Shown one piece after another: positions 1 to 5,876 of a stretch of 5,876 bases of DNA; positions within the stretch are counted from its first letter, which is position 1; each line of letters opens with the position of its first letter. The notes under the pieces were generated by a model that worked only from the letters and a program-made list of their open reading frames with translations, had not been told where the DNA came from and did not search any database. The DNA is taken from assembly GCA_002712135.1 (NCBI GenBank), contig PASO01000003.1:92061-97936 (forward strand). The letters are read 5' to 3'. The position numbers and the translations under genes were made by a program. The stretch is from Gammaproteobacteria bacterium (GTDB taxonomy: Bacteria > Pseudomonadota > Gammaproteobacteria > Pseudomonadales > Azotimanducaceae).

Positions 1-249
1 GTTTATGTAGCGGAAAAGAAAATTGCTGCATTGGGCTTGCGAGTGCGAAAGGGTCGTACCTACCATGGATTTAGTCTTAATGTAGATATGGATCTCGAGC
101 CTTTCTCGCGAATTAATCCATGTGGCTATGCGGGACTAGAAGTCACTGATATTGTAAGCGAAGTCGGCGCCTGTAGTGTCGAAGAGCTTGAGGATATTGT
201 AGCGTATGAGTTGGCACAGACCTTCGAATACACAACGGATGGAAAATAA
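1..249 (+). CDS. lipB: Octanoyl-[acyl carrier protein]-protein N-octanoyltransferase LipB, 3' part
   Basis: LipB moves octanoate from octanoyl-ACP to a lysine on lipoyl domains of 2-oxoacid dehydrogenases and the glycine cleavage H protein. It is the first step of lipoate assembly and acts in the cytoplasm. Only the last 82 codons are present. The frame is open from base 1 and stops at TAA 247-249; the true start lies upstream of the window. Both catalytic residues of the family are visible. The lysine is in the KKIAALGLR segment (visible residue 7, nt 19-21) and the cysteine is in NPCGYAG (visible residue 41, nt 121-123). Their 34-residue spacing matches the Lys/Cys dyad of characterised LipB proteins. 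HGFSLNV and the tail ending in FEY also match the family. lipA follows after 16 nt on the same strand, so co-transcription is likely. Identity is secure; the N-terminal half cannot be judged. Confidence 0.96.
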   Translation, partial: VYVAEKKIAALGLRVRKGRTYHGFSLNVDMDLEPFSRINPCGYAGLEVTDIVSEVGACSVEELEDIVAYELAQTFEYTTDGK

Positions 250-265
250 CGGTCGGTAATCTGAA

Positions 266-1219
266 ATGTCTAGAAGACAGAGACTGGTGCAGGGCGAGAA
301 ACTGCGTGGTGCGGATAAAGTAAGGCGTATTCCTGTCAAAGTCATTCCCACTGAGAAAATTCCGCGGAAGCCAGATTGGGTTAGAGTCAGAGTTCCGGCA
401 ACTCCGCGTATTGCTCAGATAAAGCGAATACTACGAGATCGAAAACTTGCGTCTGTTTGTGAAGAGGCTAGTTGTCCGAATTTGTCGGAATGTTTTTCTC
501 ACGGTACGGCAACCTTCATGATTATGGGAGAAATCTGTACGCGGCGCTGTCCATTTTGCGACGTCGCTCATGGTAAGCCCAATGAATTAGATGTTGACGA
601 GCCACATAACCTTGCTGAGGCAATTGCTGAGATGCAGTTGAGTTATGTTGTGGTCACGTCAGTAGATCGTGACGATCTCAAAGATAGTGGGGCTAGTCAC
701 TTCGCGGCTTGTATTGATTCAATTAGAGAGAGAACACCCGATGTTCGCCTAGAGGTGTTGGTACCAGATTTTCGCGGCAGAATAGAGATTGCACTTGATA
801 GGTTAACGGTCTCGAGGCCGGATGTGTTCAATCATAATCTAGAGACCGTGCCGAGATTGTATAAGAAAGCTCGTCCTGGCGCTGACTATGAGTGGTCACT
901 GATGCTTCTGCGGCGTTACAAGCAAAAGAATCCGGATATCATGACGAAGTCGGGGCTGATGCTCGGGCTGGGTGAGAGCATGGAGGAGATAAAAGCTGTA
1001 CTTGAGGACTTGCAAGCACATCAGGTAGATATGGTTACCTTGGGTCAGTACCTGCAACCAAGCACGGATCACCTAGCAGTAGAGCGATTTGTTCATCCAG
1101 ATGAGTTTAATGCTCTGCGCGACTATGCGGAACAGTTAGGGTTTAAGGCTGTCGCGAGTGGGCCGATGGTAAGGTCTTCTTATCATGCCGATTTACAGGC
1201 TAAATTCATTAAGGATTAG
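266..1219 (+). CDS. lipA: Lipoyl synthase LipA (radical SAM)
   Basis: LipA inserts two sulfur atoms at C6 and C8 of protein-bound octanoyl groups, using S-adenosylmethionine and two [4Fe-4S] clusters, and so completes the lipoyl cofactor. The protein has 317 residues (E. coli LipA has 321). The auxiliary-cluster cysteines are C65, C70 and C76 in [12 protein letters not shown]. The radical-SAM cysteines are C91, C95 and C98 in CTRRCPFC. The C-terminal RSSYHAD motif carries the serine (S305) expected to ligate the auxiliary cluster. All essential residues are therefore present. The ATG at 266 is chosen because the N-terminus (MSRRQRL... then IPVK) aligns end to end with E. coli LipA. No strong Shine-Dalgarno precedes it, which fits translation coupled to lipB 16 nt upstream. 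The stop codon lies 15 nt from the end of the convergent moeB-like gene. Confidence 0.98.
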   Translation: MSRRQRLVQGEKLRGADKVRRIPVKVIPTEKIPRKPDWVRVRVPATPRIAQIKRILRDRKLASVCEEASCPNLSECFSHGTATFMIMGEICTRRCPFCDVAHGKPNELDVDEPHNLAEAIAEMQLSYVVVTSVDRDDLKDSGASHFAACIDSIRERTPDVRLEVLVPDFRGRIEIALDRLTVSRPDVFNHNLETVPRLYKKARPGADYEWSLMLLRRYKQKNPDIMTKSGLMLGLGESMEEIKAVLEDLQAHQVDMVTLGQYLQPSTDHLAVERFVHPDEFNALRDYAEQLGFKAVASGPMVRSSYHADLQAKFIKD

Positions 1220-1234
1220 TTATAAAAAGTTAGT

Positions 1235-1987
1235 TTATTGCGAGCTGGAGTGGCAAGTTGGACACTTTGGGTTCTTCTTAAGTCTCAGCTTTTTCCAGTC
1301 CATGTATTTGGCGTCAAAAACTAGTAGATGGCCCGCGAGGCTTTCGCCCAATCCAATAATTAGTTTGATGGCTTCTGTCGCCTGTATCGAGCCGATTACG
1401 CCAACAACTGGTGCAGCAACGCCATTCTCCGCACAGTTAAGTGTTCCTTCTTCTGCTGTGTCATAGAGGCATCGGTAACATGGTGATGATTCGACGCGCG
1501 GATCATAGATCAATAACTGACCTTCAAGCCTGATAGCAGCACCGCTTACCAGTGGTGTTTTGGTCACAACGCAGTGTTCGTTAATCTCGAAACGTATGGT
1601 GAAATTATCTGTGCAATCAACCACTATGTCCGCCTGCTCAATCTCTCTGTAGAGTTCTGCAGATACCATCCTGGTCGAGATGCAAGTTACCTTTATTTCT
1701 GGATTAAGAGCTTTGATAGTGGCTTTGGCGGAGTCGACTTTATTCATGCCGACTCGATCCGTCGTGTGTGCAATCTGGCGTTGTAGATTACTGAGGTCGA
1801 CCTGATCAAAGTCAGCTAACACCAATTCACCTACACCAGCTGCCGCTAGATACATGGCGACAGGACAGCCGAGTCCCCCGAGTCCGACAATGAGAACCCG
1901 GGAGTTAAGTAGACGTTCCTGACCTCCTACCTCAATCTCTGGCAGCATGATCTGTCGGCTATATCTTAGTAATTCCTCGTCCTTCAT
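1235..1987 (-). CDS. moeB: MoeB/ThiF family sulfur-carrier adenylyltransferase (E1-like), probably MoeB
   Basis: Proteins of this family adenylate the C-terminal glycine of a ubiquitin-like sulfur carrier: MoaD for molybdopterin, or ThiS for thiazole. The product has 250 residues (E. coli MoeB has 249). The nucleotide-binding loop is GLGGLG at 35-40, followed by an acidic patch ADFDQVDLSNLQRQ at 58-71. The DCTDNF motif at 124-129 carries the conserved aspartates. Zinc-binding pairs are C170/C173 (CYRC) and C242/C245 (CPTC). C185 in NCAENGVAAPVVG sits where the family's conserved cysteine is found. There is no C-terminal rhodanese domain, so this is the short bacterial form. Its ATG overlaps the prmC stop by 4 nt, indicating translational coupling as the last gene of the hemA run. 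No moaD, thiS or moeA lies in the window. MoeB is preferred over ThiF from length and from the hemA-prfA-prmC-moeB order I recall from Pseudomonas; ThiF-like or dual use cannot be excluded. Confidence 0.9.
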   Translation of the reverse strand: MKDEELLRYSRQIMLPEIEVGGQERLLNSRVLIVGLGGLGCPVAMYLAAAGVGELVLADFDQVDLSNLQRQIAHTTDRVGMNKVDSAKATIKALNPEIKVTCISTRMVSAELYREIEQADIVVDCTDNFTIRFEINEHCVVTKTPLVSGAAIRLEGQLLIYDPRVESSPCYRCLYDTAEEGTLNCAENGVAAPVVGVIGSIQATEAIKLIIGLGESLAGHLLVFDAKYMDWKKLRLKKNPKCPTCHSSSQ

Positions 1988-2796
1988 ATTAGCTTTGCGG
2001 AAATTGCTCTCGGGGTTTGGTTAAGGTCGATATAGGTCTGTATATGGTTGAAATTATTGTTTTGCAAGAGTTCGAGCAACGCATCTTGTTGGTTGTAGCC
2101 GTGCTCCAACAACAATGTGCCTCCATCGGAGAGGAGGTCATGCGCCTCCTTGATCACTTTGTGAAGGTCATGTAGACCCTTGCACGGTGATATTAACGCA
2201 GAGGAAGGCTCGAATGTCAGCTCTGCAAGATGTTCATCTCCAGGTTCAATATATGGGGGATTACAGACAATCAGCTGTACACTGTTTGGCTTAATCGCTT
2301 TACCCCAATCACCTTGAAAGAAGGTGATCTTCTTTGTTCCTTTTGCGTTTCGTTTGGCGACGGCAAGCGCATCTGCACTGAAATCACTTGCGACGACATA
2401 CCAGGCAGGGCGTTCGTTAGCCAGCGATATAGCAATAGCACCGGAACCGGTACCCAGATCCAGGATAGTATTAGGCTCGTTTGGGAGAATTGCGAGTGCA
2501 GCTTCTACCAGGATTTCAGTCTCTGGCCTAGGGATTAATGTGGCTGCGTTTACCGCAAAGCGATGACGCCAAAAATCTTTGTAACCGAGTATATAGGCGA
2601 CGGGCTCACCCTGTTTGCATCGCGTTAGTCGCTCTTTGTACGCAGAGTATGTTGCGTCGCGGACAGAATCCAGATCGTGTGCGATCACCCAGCTTCGCGT
2701 CTTGTTAAGAACGTGCGCCAGGATGAGCTGACGCTCAATGAGCGGTGTATCAGGTTCCAGTGCTAAAAGTTCATGGATCTTAGTCTCAGCTGTCAT
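1984..2796 (-). CDS. prmC: Peptide chain release factor N5-glutamine methyltransferase PrmC (HemK)
   Basis: PrmC transfers a methyl group from S-adenosylmethionine to the glutamine of the GGQ motif of RF1 and RF2, which raises termination efficiency. The product has 270 residues (E. coli PrmC has 277). An N-terminal helical release-factor-binding domain covers about residues 1-85 and includes GEPVAYILG at 63-71. Then comes IPRPETE at 88-94. The SAM-binding motif I is [10 protein letters not shown] at 113-122, and the catalytic NPPY motif is at 179-182. This is the signature of amino-group N-methyltransferases that act on glutamine. The ATG at 2796 overlaps the 3' end of prfA by 11 nt, and the TGA stop overlaps the moeB-like ATG by 4 nt. 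The upstream Shine-Dalgarno is poor, so reinitiation by ribosomes finishing prfA is plausible. The gene for its substrate, RF1, lies immediately upstream, the usual bacterial arrangement. Confidence 0.97.
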   Translation of the reverse strand: MTAETKIHELLALEPDTPLIERQLILAHVLNKTRSWVIAHDLDSVRDATYSAYKERLTRCKQGEPVAYILGYKDFWRHRFAVNAATLIPRPETEILVEAALAILPNEPNTILDLGTGSGAIAISLANERPAWYVVASDFSADALAVAKRNAKGTKKITFFQGDWGKAIKPNSVQLIVCNPPYIEPGDEHLAELTFEPSSALISPCKGLHDLHKVIKEAHDLLSDGGTLLLEHGYNQQDALLELLQNNNFNHIQTYIDLNQTPRAISAKLI

Positions 2797-3880
2797 CGTT
2801 GAAACCCATGCTTCTTAGTTGATCTGCATGATGCTCTTGTATCAGTTGATCGATGATCGGTTCCAGTTCACCAGCAATAGTTTGAGGTAACCTGTGTAAT
2901 GTCAGATTGATACGATGATCGGTTACGCGCCCGTCTGGAAAATTATAAGTACGTATTTTCTCCGAGCGGTCACCAGACCCGACGAGGTTTCGTCTGGTTT
3001 CAGCTTGTTCTGCCGTTTGCTCACGTTGTGCCTGTTCTAATAACTTGGCTTGTATCAGACTCATCGCACGAGCTTTATTTTTATGCTGAGACCGCTCGTC
3101 CTGGCATTCGACGACAATTCCGGTTGGGATATGAGTTAAACGAACGGCAGAGTCGGTCTTGTTGACATGCTGACCACCCGCACCAGAAGCTCGGAAGGTG
3201 TCGACACGTATATCGTTCTTATTGATTTCAACTTCATCAATACCTTCGATTTCGGGCAGTACGGCAACCGTACACGCTGACGTGTGTATTCGACCCTGGG
3301 ACTCTGTTTGCGGAACGCGTTGCACACGGTGCGCGCCCGATTCGAACTTCAAATTCGCATATACGTCCTTACCTGTGATGCGGACGATGACTTCTTTATA
3401 ACCTCCGTGCTCTCCCAATCGTTCATTGAGGACCTCAACCTGCCACCGTTTGGTTTCTGCAAAGCGGCTATACATACGAAACAAGTCACCAGCAAAGATG
3501 GCAGCTTCATCTCCACCGGTACCAGCACGTATTTCGAGAAATATGTTGTGAGAGTCGTTTGGATCGTTGGGAATAAGCAGACGTTGGATATTATCATCAA
3601 TACCATCGAGCGAAGCTTCCAGTTCCTCGGCTTCTTCGCTAGCCATAGCACTGATCTCAGAATCCTTATCCTGCATCATCTGCCTTGCTTCATCCAGTTC
3701 CGTAGACTGCTGTTGCCATTGTCGATACGCAAGCACGACAGGTTCTATCTCCGCATATTCCTTTGCGTAGGTACGAAACAGGTCCTGGTTGACAATAGTG
3801 TCGTTATCGCTAAGCAGCGCGCCAAGTTCTTCGTAACGCTCAATAAGCTGTTCTAGTTTGGTTTGGAGTGAAGGATTCAT
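2786..3880 (-). CDS. prfA: Peptide chain release factor 1 (RF1)
   Basis: RF1 recognises UAA and UAG in the ribosomal A site and triggers hydrolysis of peptidyl-tRNA. From the chosen start it has 364 residues (E. coli RF1 has 360). The GGQ motif is at 235-237 within [18 protein letters not shown]237 is the expected target of PrmC. The PxT codon-recognition tripeptide is at 190-192 and reads PQT, followed by [18 protein letters not shown]. The RF1 segment [15 protein letters not shown] is at 301-315. The open frame extends to an ATG at 3913 and another at 3901, but both lie inside hemA. The ATG at 3880 gives [12 protein letters not shown], which aligns with the E. coli N-terminus (MKPS). It sits one base after the hemA TAA and follows a good GAGGAA Shine-Dalgarno 4 nt away. 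The gene overlaps prmC by 11 nt at its 3' end. Confidence 0.97.
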   Translation of the reverse strand: MNPSLQTKLEQLIERYEELGALLSDNDTIVNQDLFRTYAKEYAEIEPVVLAYRQWQQQSTELDEARQMMQDKDSEISAMASEEAEELEASLDGIDDNIQRLLIPNDPNDSHNIFLEIRAGTGGDEAAIFAGDLFRMYSRFAETKRWQVEVLNERLGEHGGYKEVIVRITGKDVYANLKFESGAHRVQRVPQTESQGRIHTSACTVAVLPEIEGIDEVEINKNDIRVDTFRASGAGGQHVNKTDSAVRLTHIPTGIVVECQDERSQHKNKARAMSLIQAKLLEQAQREQTAEQAETRRNLVGSGDRSEKIRTYNFPDGRVTDHRINLTLHRLPQTIAGELEPIIDQLIQEHHADQLRSMGFNDDS

Positions 3881-3881
3881 C

Positions 3882-3896
3882 TTATTCCTCGTCCAG
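3882..3896 (-). promoter_or_regulatory. Ribosome binding site of prfA overlapping the hemA stop
   Basis: Reading the minus strand, the last codons of hemA contain GAGGAA. This is followed by TAAG, in which TAA is the hemA stop codon, and then the prfA ATG at 3880. The signal decides the prfA start in favour of the MNPS methionine over the two upstream in-frame methionines inside hemA. It also implies that translation of prfA is coupled to termination of hemA. Confidence 0.75.
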
Positions 3897-5138
3897 ACCA
3901 TACAGTTGTGCAATCAACAGCAACAGGTCACTACGACCTAAGGTGCTGGCCTTTTTTATTTCGATGGTTGGTATATGTACGATCTTGTTAGTTAGTTGGT
4001 TAGCTAGTGAGGAGACGATAGTTTTTGGGTCATCGCCCTTCGATAACCGCACCAGCGCCTTATCGAGCTCAGCCTGCTTTAGTTCATCATGGTGCGCACG
4101 AAATCGTCGTATTGTATCTGCTGCGTCCAGAGAGCTATCGTTCTTCGTGTACTCTTGCACCGCGTCCTGGATTATATCGGCTGCTTTGTTTGCAGCATTC
4201 TGTCGGAGGTTCAGGTTTTCAGTAATGATTTCCTGCAGGTCATCAATGCTATACAGGTATACATCTTGTAGTTCCGAGACTTCCGGTTCAATGTCGCGAG
4301 GTACTGCAAGATCAACCATGAAAATTGGTTTATGGAATCGACTCCTCAATGCGCGTTCCACTGAACCTTTGCCAAGTATCGGTAAAGAAGAACCCGTAGA
4401 TGAAATGACGATATCTGTATATTCGAGGACACGAGGGATTGCCGAGAGGTCGACAGCATGAGCGTTGTATGGCTCTGCCACAGTCTTTGCGTTAGCGAGT
4501 GTACGATTAGCAATGACAAGATTGCTAACACCGGCGTTGGCGAGGTGCTGTGCAGTCAGTTCAATAGTCTCGCCCGCACCAATAAGCAGGGTATTGCAGC
4601 TGGCAATATCTGTGAACAACTGTTTTGCTAGAGTTACAGAAGTCGAGGCGATAGATGTTGGGTTCTCTCCAATTCCCGTTTGCGTCCGTACCTGTTTGGC
4701 GACCCTGTTCGTAGTCTGTGACAGATTATGTAGTTGGGGCCCGACGGTGTCGTGTATTCGCGCTATGGTGAAGCAGTCTTTGAATTGTCCGAAGATCTGT
4801 GGCTCGCCAATGACCATAGAGTCAAGACCGCAGGCTACACGCATGGTGTGCTCGACTGCTTTTGGACCTTCGAGAGTATAAATTCTGTCTTCTAGCTTGG
4901 AAGCGGAGATATTGTGATATTCTGCCAACCAGTTCATCACAAGTCCCGGGTTCGGCTCATCTGTGACAACTATGACTTCGGTCCGATTGCAGGTCGAAAG
5001 AATAGCTACTTCGCGGAAGTCTCCCCTAATTTTTAGCGCGGGAAGTGCCTCCGCCAACTGATCAGCGGTAAAAGCGACCCGTTCCCTTAGTGAAAGGGGT
5101 GCAGTCCGGTGATTCAAGCCAAGTAGCAGTAAATCCAT
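3882..5138 (-). CDS. hemA: Glutamyl-tRNA reductase HemA
   Basis: HemA reduces glutamyl-tRNA(Glu) with NADPH to glutamate-1-semialdehyde, the committed step of C5-pathway tetrapyrrole synthesis. It works in the cytoplasm with HemL, which is not in the window. The 418-residue length equals that of E. coli HemA. The N-terminal catalytic domain shows GLNHRTAP at 7-14 and the nucleophile C50 in STCNRTE. H97 precedes [16 protein letters not shown] at 103-118. The NADPH-binding Rossmann domain has [10 protein letters not shown] at 184-193, then ANRT at 210-213, SSTGS at 246-250 and [13 protein letters not shown] at 275-287. The C-terminal dimerisation domain begins around residue 310. The ATG at 5138 gives [21 protein letters not shown], the standard start; its Shine-Dalgarno is weak (TGGG about 11 nt upstream). 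It is the first gene of the hemA-prfA-prmC-moeB run. A slippery-type A AAA AAG heptamer occurs at codons 394-396. Confidence 0.98.
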   Translation of the reverse strand: MDLLLLGLNHRTAPLSLRERVAFTADQLAEALPALKIRGDFREVAILSTCNRTEVIVVTDEPNPGLVMNWLAEYHNISASKLEDRIYTLEGPKAVEHTMRVACGLDSMVIGEPQIFGQFKDCFTIARIHDTVGPQLHNLSQTTNRVAKQVRTQTGIGENPTSIASTSVTLAKQLFTDIASCNTLLIGAGETIELTAQHLANAGVSNLVIANRTLANAKTVAEPYNAHAVDLSAIPRVLEYTDIVISSTGSSLPILGKGSVERALRSRFHKPIFMVDLAVPRDIEPEVSELQDVYLYSIDDLQEIITENLNLRQNAANKAADIIQDAVQEYTKNDSSLDAADTIRRFRAHHDELKQAELDKALVRLSKGDDPKTIVSSLANQLTNKIVHIPTIEIKKASTLGRSDLLLLIAQLYGLDEE

Positions 5139-5329
5139 TGAATTAAAACCCAGCTGAAGCGTCTAAGTAGCGGATGACTCAGCAGTTCAGTAAACGTAGA
5201 ATGAACCCCTGTTTTCTATAACAACACTTAGTTCTAGAAATAGTAACGTTTGCCTATTGTACGTGGGTTAAAGTGTTGAATACATCCTTAGCTTGTTTAA
5301 TGCAGCGTTTAGCGTGTTGGAAAGAAAAA
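5139..5329. promoter_or_regulatory. Divergent intergenic region between hemA and the TPR lipoprotein gene
   Basis: These 191 bases separate two genes transcribed away from each other, so both promoters should lie here. No textbook sigma-70 promoter stands out. On the minus strand a TACAAT hexamer (plus-strand 5256-5261) is a possible -10 element for hemA, but it lacks a good -35 at 17 bp. On the plus strand TTTAAT at 5296-5301 is a possible -10 for the lipoprotein gene, with only a poor -35. An 8-bp inverted repeat, CAACACTT at 5222-5229 and AAGTGTTG at 5271-5278, could be operator-like or chance. Short open frames here (for example 15 codons from 5174 on the plus strand) lack ribosome sites. 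I see no tRNA, small RNA or terminator hairpin. Confidence 0.5.
5319..5324 (+). promoter_or_regulatory. Ribosome binding site of the TPR lipoprotein gene
   Basis: GGAAAG lies 5 nt before the ATG at 5330 and is followed by an A-rich spacer. It is a fair Shine-Dalgarno match. Together with the signal peptide that begins right at this ATG, it fixes the start of the lipoprotein gene. Confidence 0.7.
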
Positions 5330-5876
5330 ATGAATAGAAAGTATGCATATTTATTGTGCATGTTAGCGATATTCTTGTGGATAAATGGATGTGCGACGGT
5401 CGAACCGGAGCCCGAGGTTGTTGTTGCTGAGGAAGTAATTACCACTGAACCTCAGGTTGAGCCAAAGCAAAGTAGACCTCGTCCTGAGGACTATCCGGTC
5501 GCAAATTTCGAAGAAGACGCACTGTATGAACTACTGGTCGCTGAGGTCGCCGGATATAGGGGCGAATACGAAACGGCGCTTGAAAAATATGTAGAAATAG
5601 CCAAATCGAGTCGTGATCCGGGCGTTGCTGCCAGAGCAACTATTCTTGCTCTTTACTTGCGCCAATATCAGATCGTGTTGACTACATCCCAGATTTGGGC
5701 GGAGGAAGAACCAGATAATATCGATGCGCATCGATATGTAGCGGACCAGCTCATAAGAGTTGGCGACCTTGAAGGTGCTATTCGCCATGTGGAAGCAATT
5801 AAGCGCCTAGGAGGGCTTGCCAATTTGGGTATGCTGGCGGACCAGGCTGTGAATCTCAAAAACGAAGATCGAGCCT
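5330..5876 (+). CDS. TPR-repeat outer-membrane lipoprotein, 5' part
   Basis: The frame opens at ATG 5330 and is still open at the window end, giving 182 complete codons. The N-terminus MNRKYAYLLCMLAIFLWINGC is a lipoprotein signal peptide: a basic start, a hydrophobic core and lipobox INGC with the lipidated cysteine at residue 21. Residue 22 is Ala rather than Asp, so sorting to the outer membrane is expected. Residues 24-53 form a Pro/Glu/Val-rich linker. From about residue 60, helical repeats of tetratricopeptide type follow (ALYELLVAEVAGYRGEYETALEKYVEIA, then DPGVAARATILALYLRQY, then a third pair at about 129-160). The arrangement and position resemble the TPR protein divergent from hemA in Pseudomonas, where lolB follows; lolB would be just outside this window. 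The function is unestablished; a scaffolding or envelope-assembly role is inferred only from TPR repeats and location. A perfect 20-bp palindrome lies inside the gene. Confidence 0.88.
   Translation, partial: MNRKYAYLLCMLAIFLWINGCATVEPEPEVVVAEEVITTEPQVEPKQSRPRPEDYPVANFEEDALYELLVAEVAGYRGEYETALEKYVEIAKSSRDPGVAARATILALYLRQYQIVLTTSQIWAEEEPDNIDAHRYVADQLIRVGDLEGAIRHVEAIKRLGGLANLGMLADQAVNLKNEDRA
5718..5737. repeat. Perfect 20-bp palindrome inside the TPR lipoprotein gene
   Basis: The left half ATATCGATGC is followed directly by its exact reverse complement GCATCGATAT; the symmetry breaks at the next base pair. It contains two ATCGAT sites around a central TGCGCA. In the reading frame it covers most of the codons for Asn-Ile-Asp-Ala-His-Arg-Tyr (residues 130-136), so the protein is not interrupted. 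No biological role can be read from the sequence. Confidence 0.95.

Noticed and set aside
806..849. 8-bp inverted repeat ACGGTCTC / GAGACCGT inside lipA
   Set aside because: It lies in codons for a conserved LipA segment ([20 protein letters not shown]), has a 28-nt gap, and repeats of this length are expected by chance in a window of this size.
2851..2930. 12-bp direct repeat CGATGATCGGTT occurring twice near the 3' end of prfA
   Set aside because: The two copies are read in different frames in unrelated conserved segments of RF1. About one 12-bp repeat pair is expected by chance in a window this long.
3284..3856. Plus-strand open frame of 190 codons antisense to prfA
   Set aside because: Its composition is that of a reverse-complement shadow, it has no family resemblance, and prfA on the other strand has every expected RF1 motif.
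3881..3913. Longer prfA start at 3913 or 3901
   Set aside because: These starts would place extra residues ([11 protein letters not shown]) before the conserved N-terminus and overlap hemA. The ATG at 3880 has a good Shine-Dalgarno and matches the family start.
3939..3957. Plus-strand AAGG...CCTTTTTT, resembling an intrinsic terminator
   Set aside because: The stem is only 4 bp, it lies inside hemA, and it is oriented for plus-strand transcription, where no gene is expected.
3868..4461. Plus-strand open frame of 197 codons antisense to hemA
   Set aside because: It is rich in Ser, Arg and Cys, with no recognisable domain and no ribosome site, and it lies wholly opposite well-conserved hemA and prfA sequence. 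It is a shadow frame.
5174..5221. 15-codon plus-strand open frame upstream of the TPR lipoprotein gene, considered as a leader peptide
   Set aside because: It has no Shine-Dalgarno, no regulatory codon run and no attenuator hairpin after it.

Overview
The window reads as ordinary chromosomal core DNA of a gammaproteobacterium. Every protein resembles the Escherichia coli or Pseudomonas version closely in length and motifs. The gene order hemA-prfA-prmC-moeB, with a TPR lipoprotein gene divergent from hemA, is the one I recall from Pseudomonas. Base composition looks moderate throughout, and no segment stands out as foreign. I cannot place the organism below class level.

Layout. Positions 1-249 (+) hold the 3' end of lipB, and 266-1219 (+) hold lipA; together they form a lipoate-synthesis pair. 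Fifteen bases later a minus-strand run begins that converges on lipA. In transcription order it is hemA (5138-3882), prfA (3880-2786), prmC (2796-1984) and moeB/thiF-like (1987-1235). These four genes are separated by 1 nt or overlap by 11 and 4 nt, so they are almost certainly one translationally coupled operon. A 191-bp divergent intergenic region (5139-5329) follows. The last feature is a plus-strand gene for a TPR-type lipoprotein that starts at 5330 and runs off the end.

How the genes work together. LipB transfers octanoate from acyl carrier protein to lipoyl domains, and LipA inserts the two sulfurs. HemA makes glutamate-1-semialdehyde for tetrapyrrole synthesis. PrfA (RF1) terminates translation at UAA/UAG, and PrmC methylates the glutamine of its GGQ motif. 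The MoeB/ThiF-like E1 enzyme activates a ubiquitin-like sulfur carrier, most likely MoaD for molybdopterin. The TPR lipoprotein has no established function that I can name.

No new system is visible. There is no phage, insertion sequence, CRISPR array, RNA gene or defence cassette. The most unusual sequence feature is a perfect 20-bp palindrome inside the TPR lipoprotein gene. The other observations are modest and are scored low.
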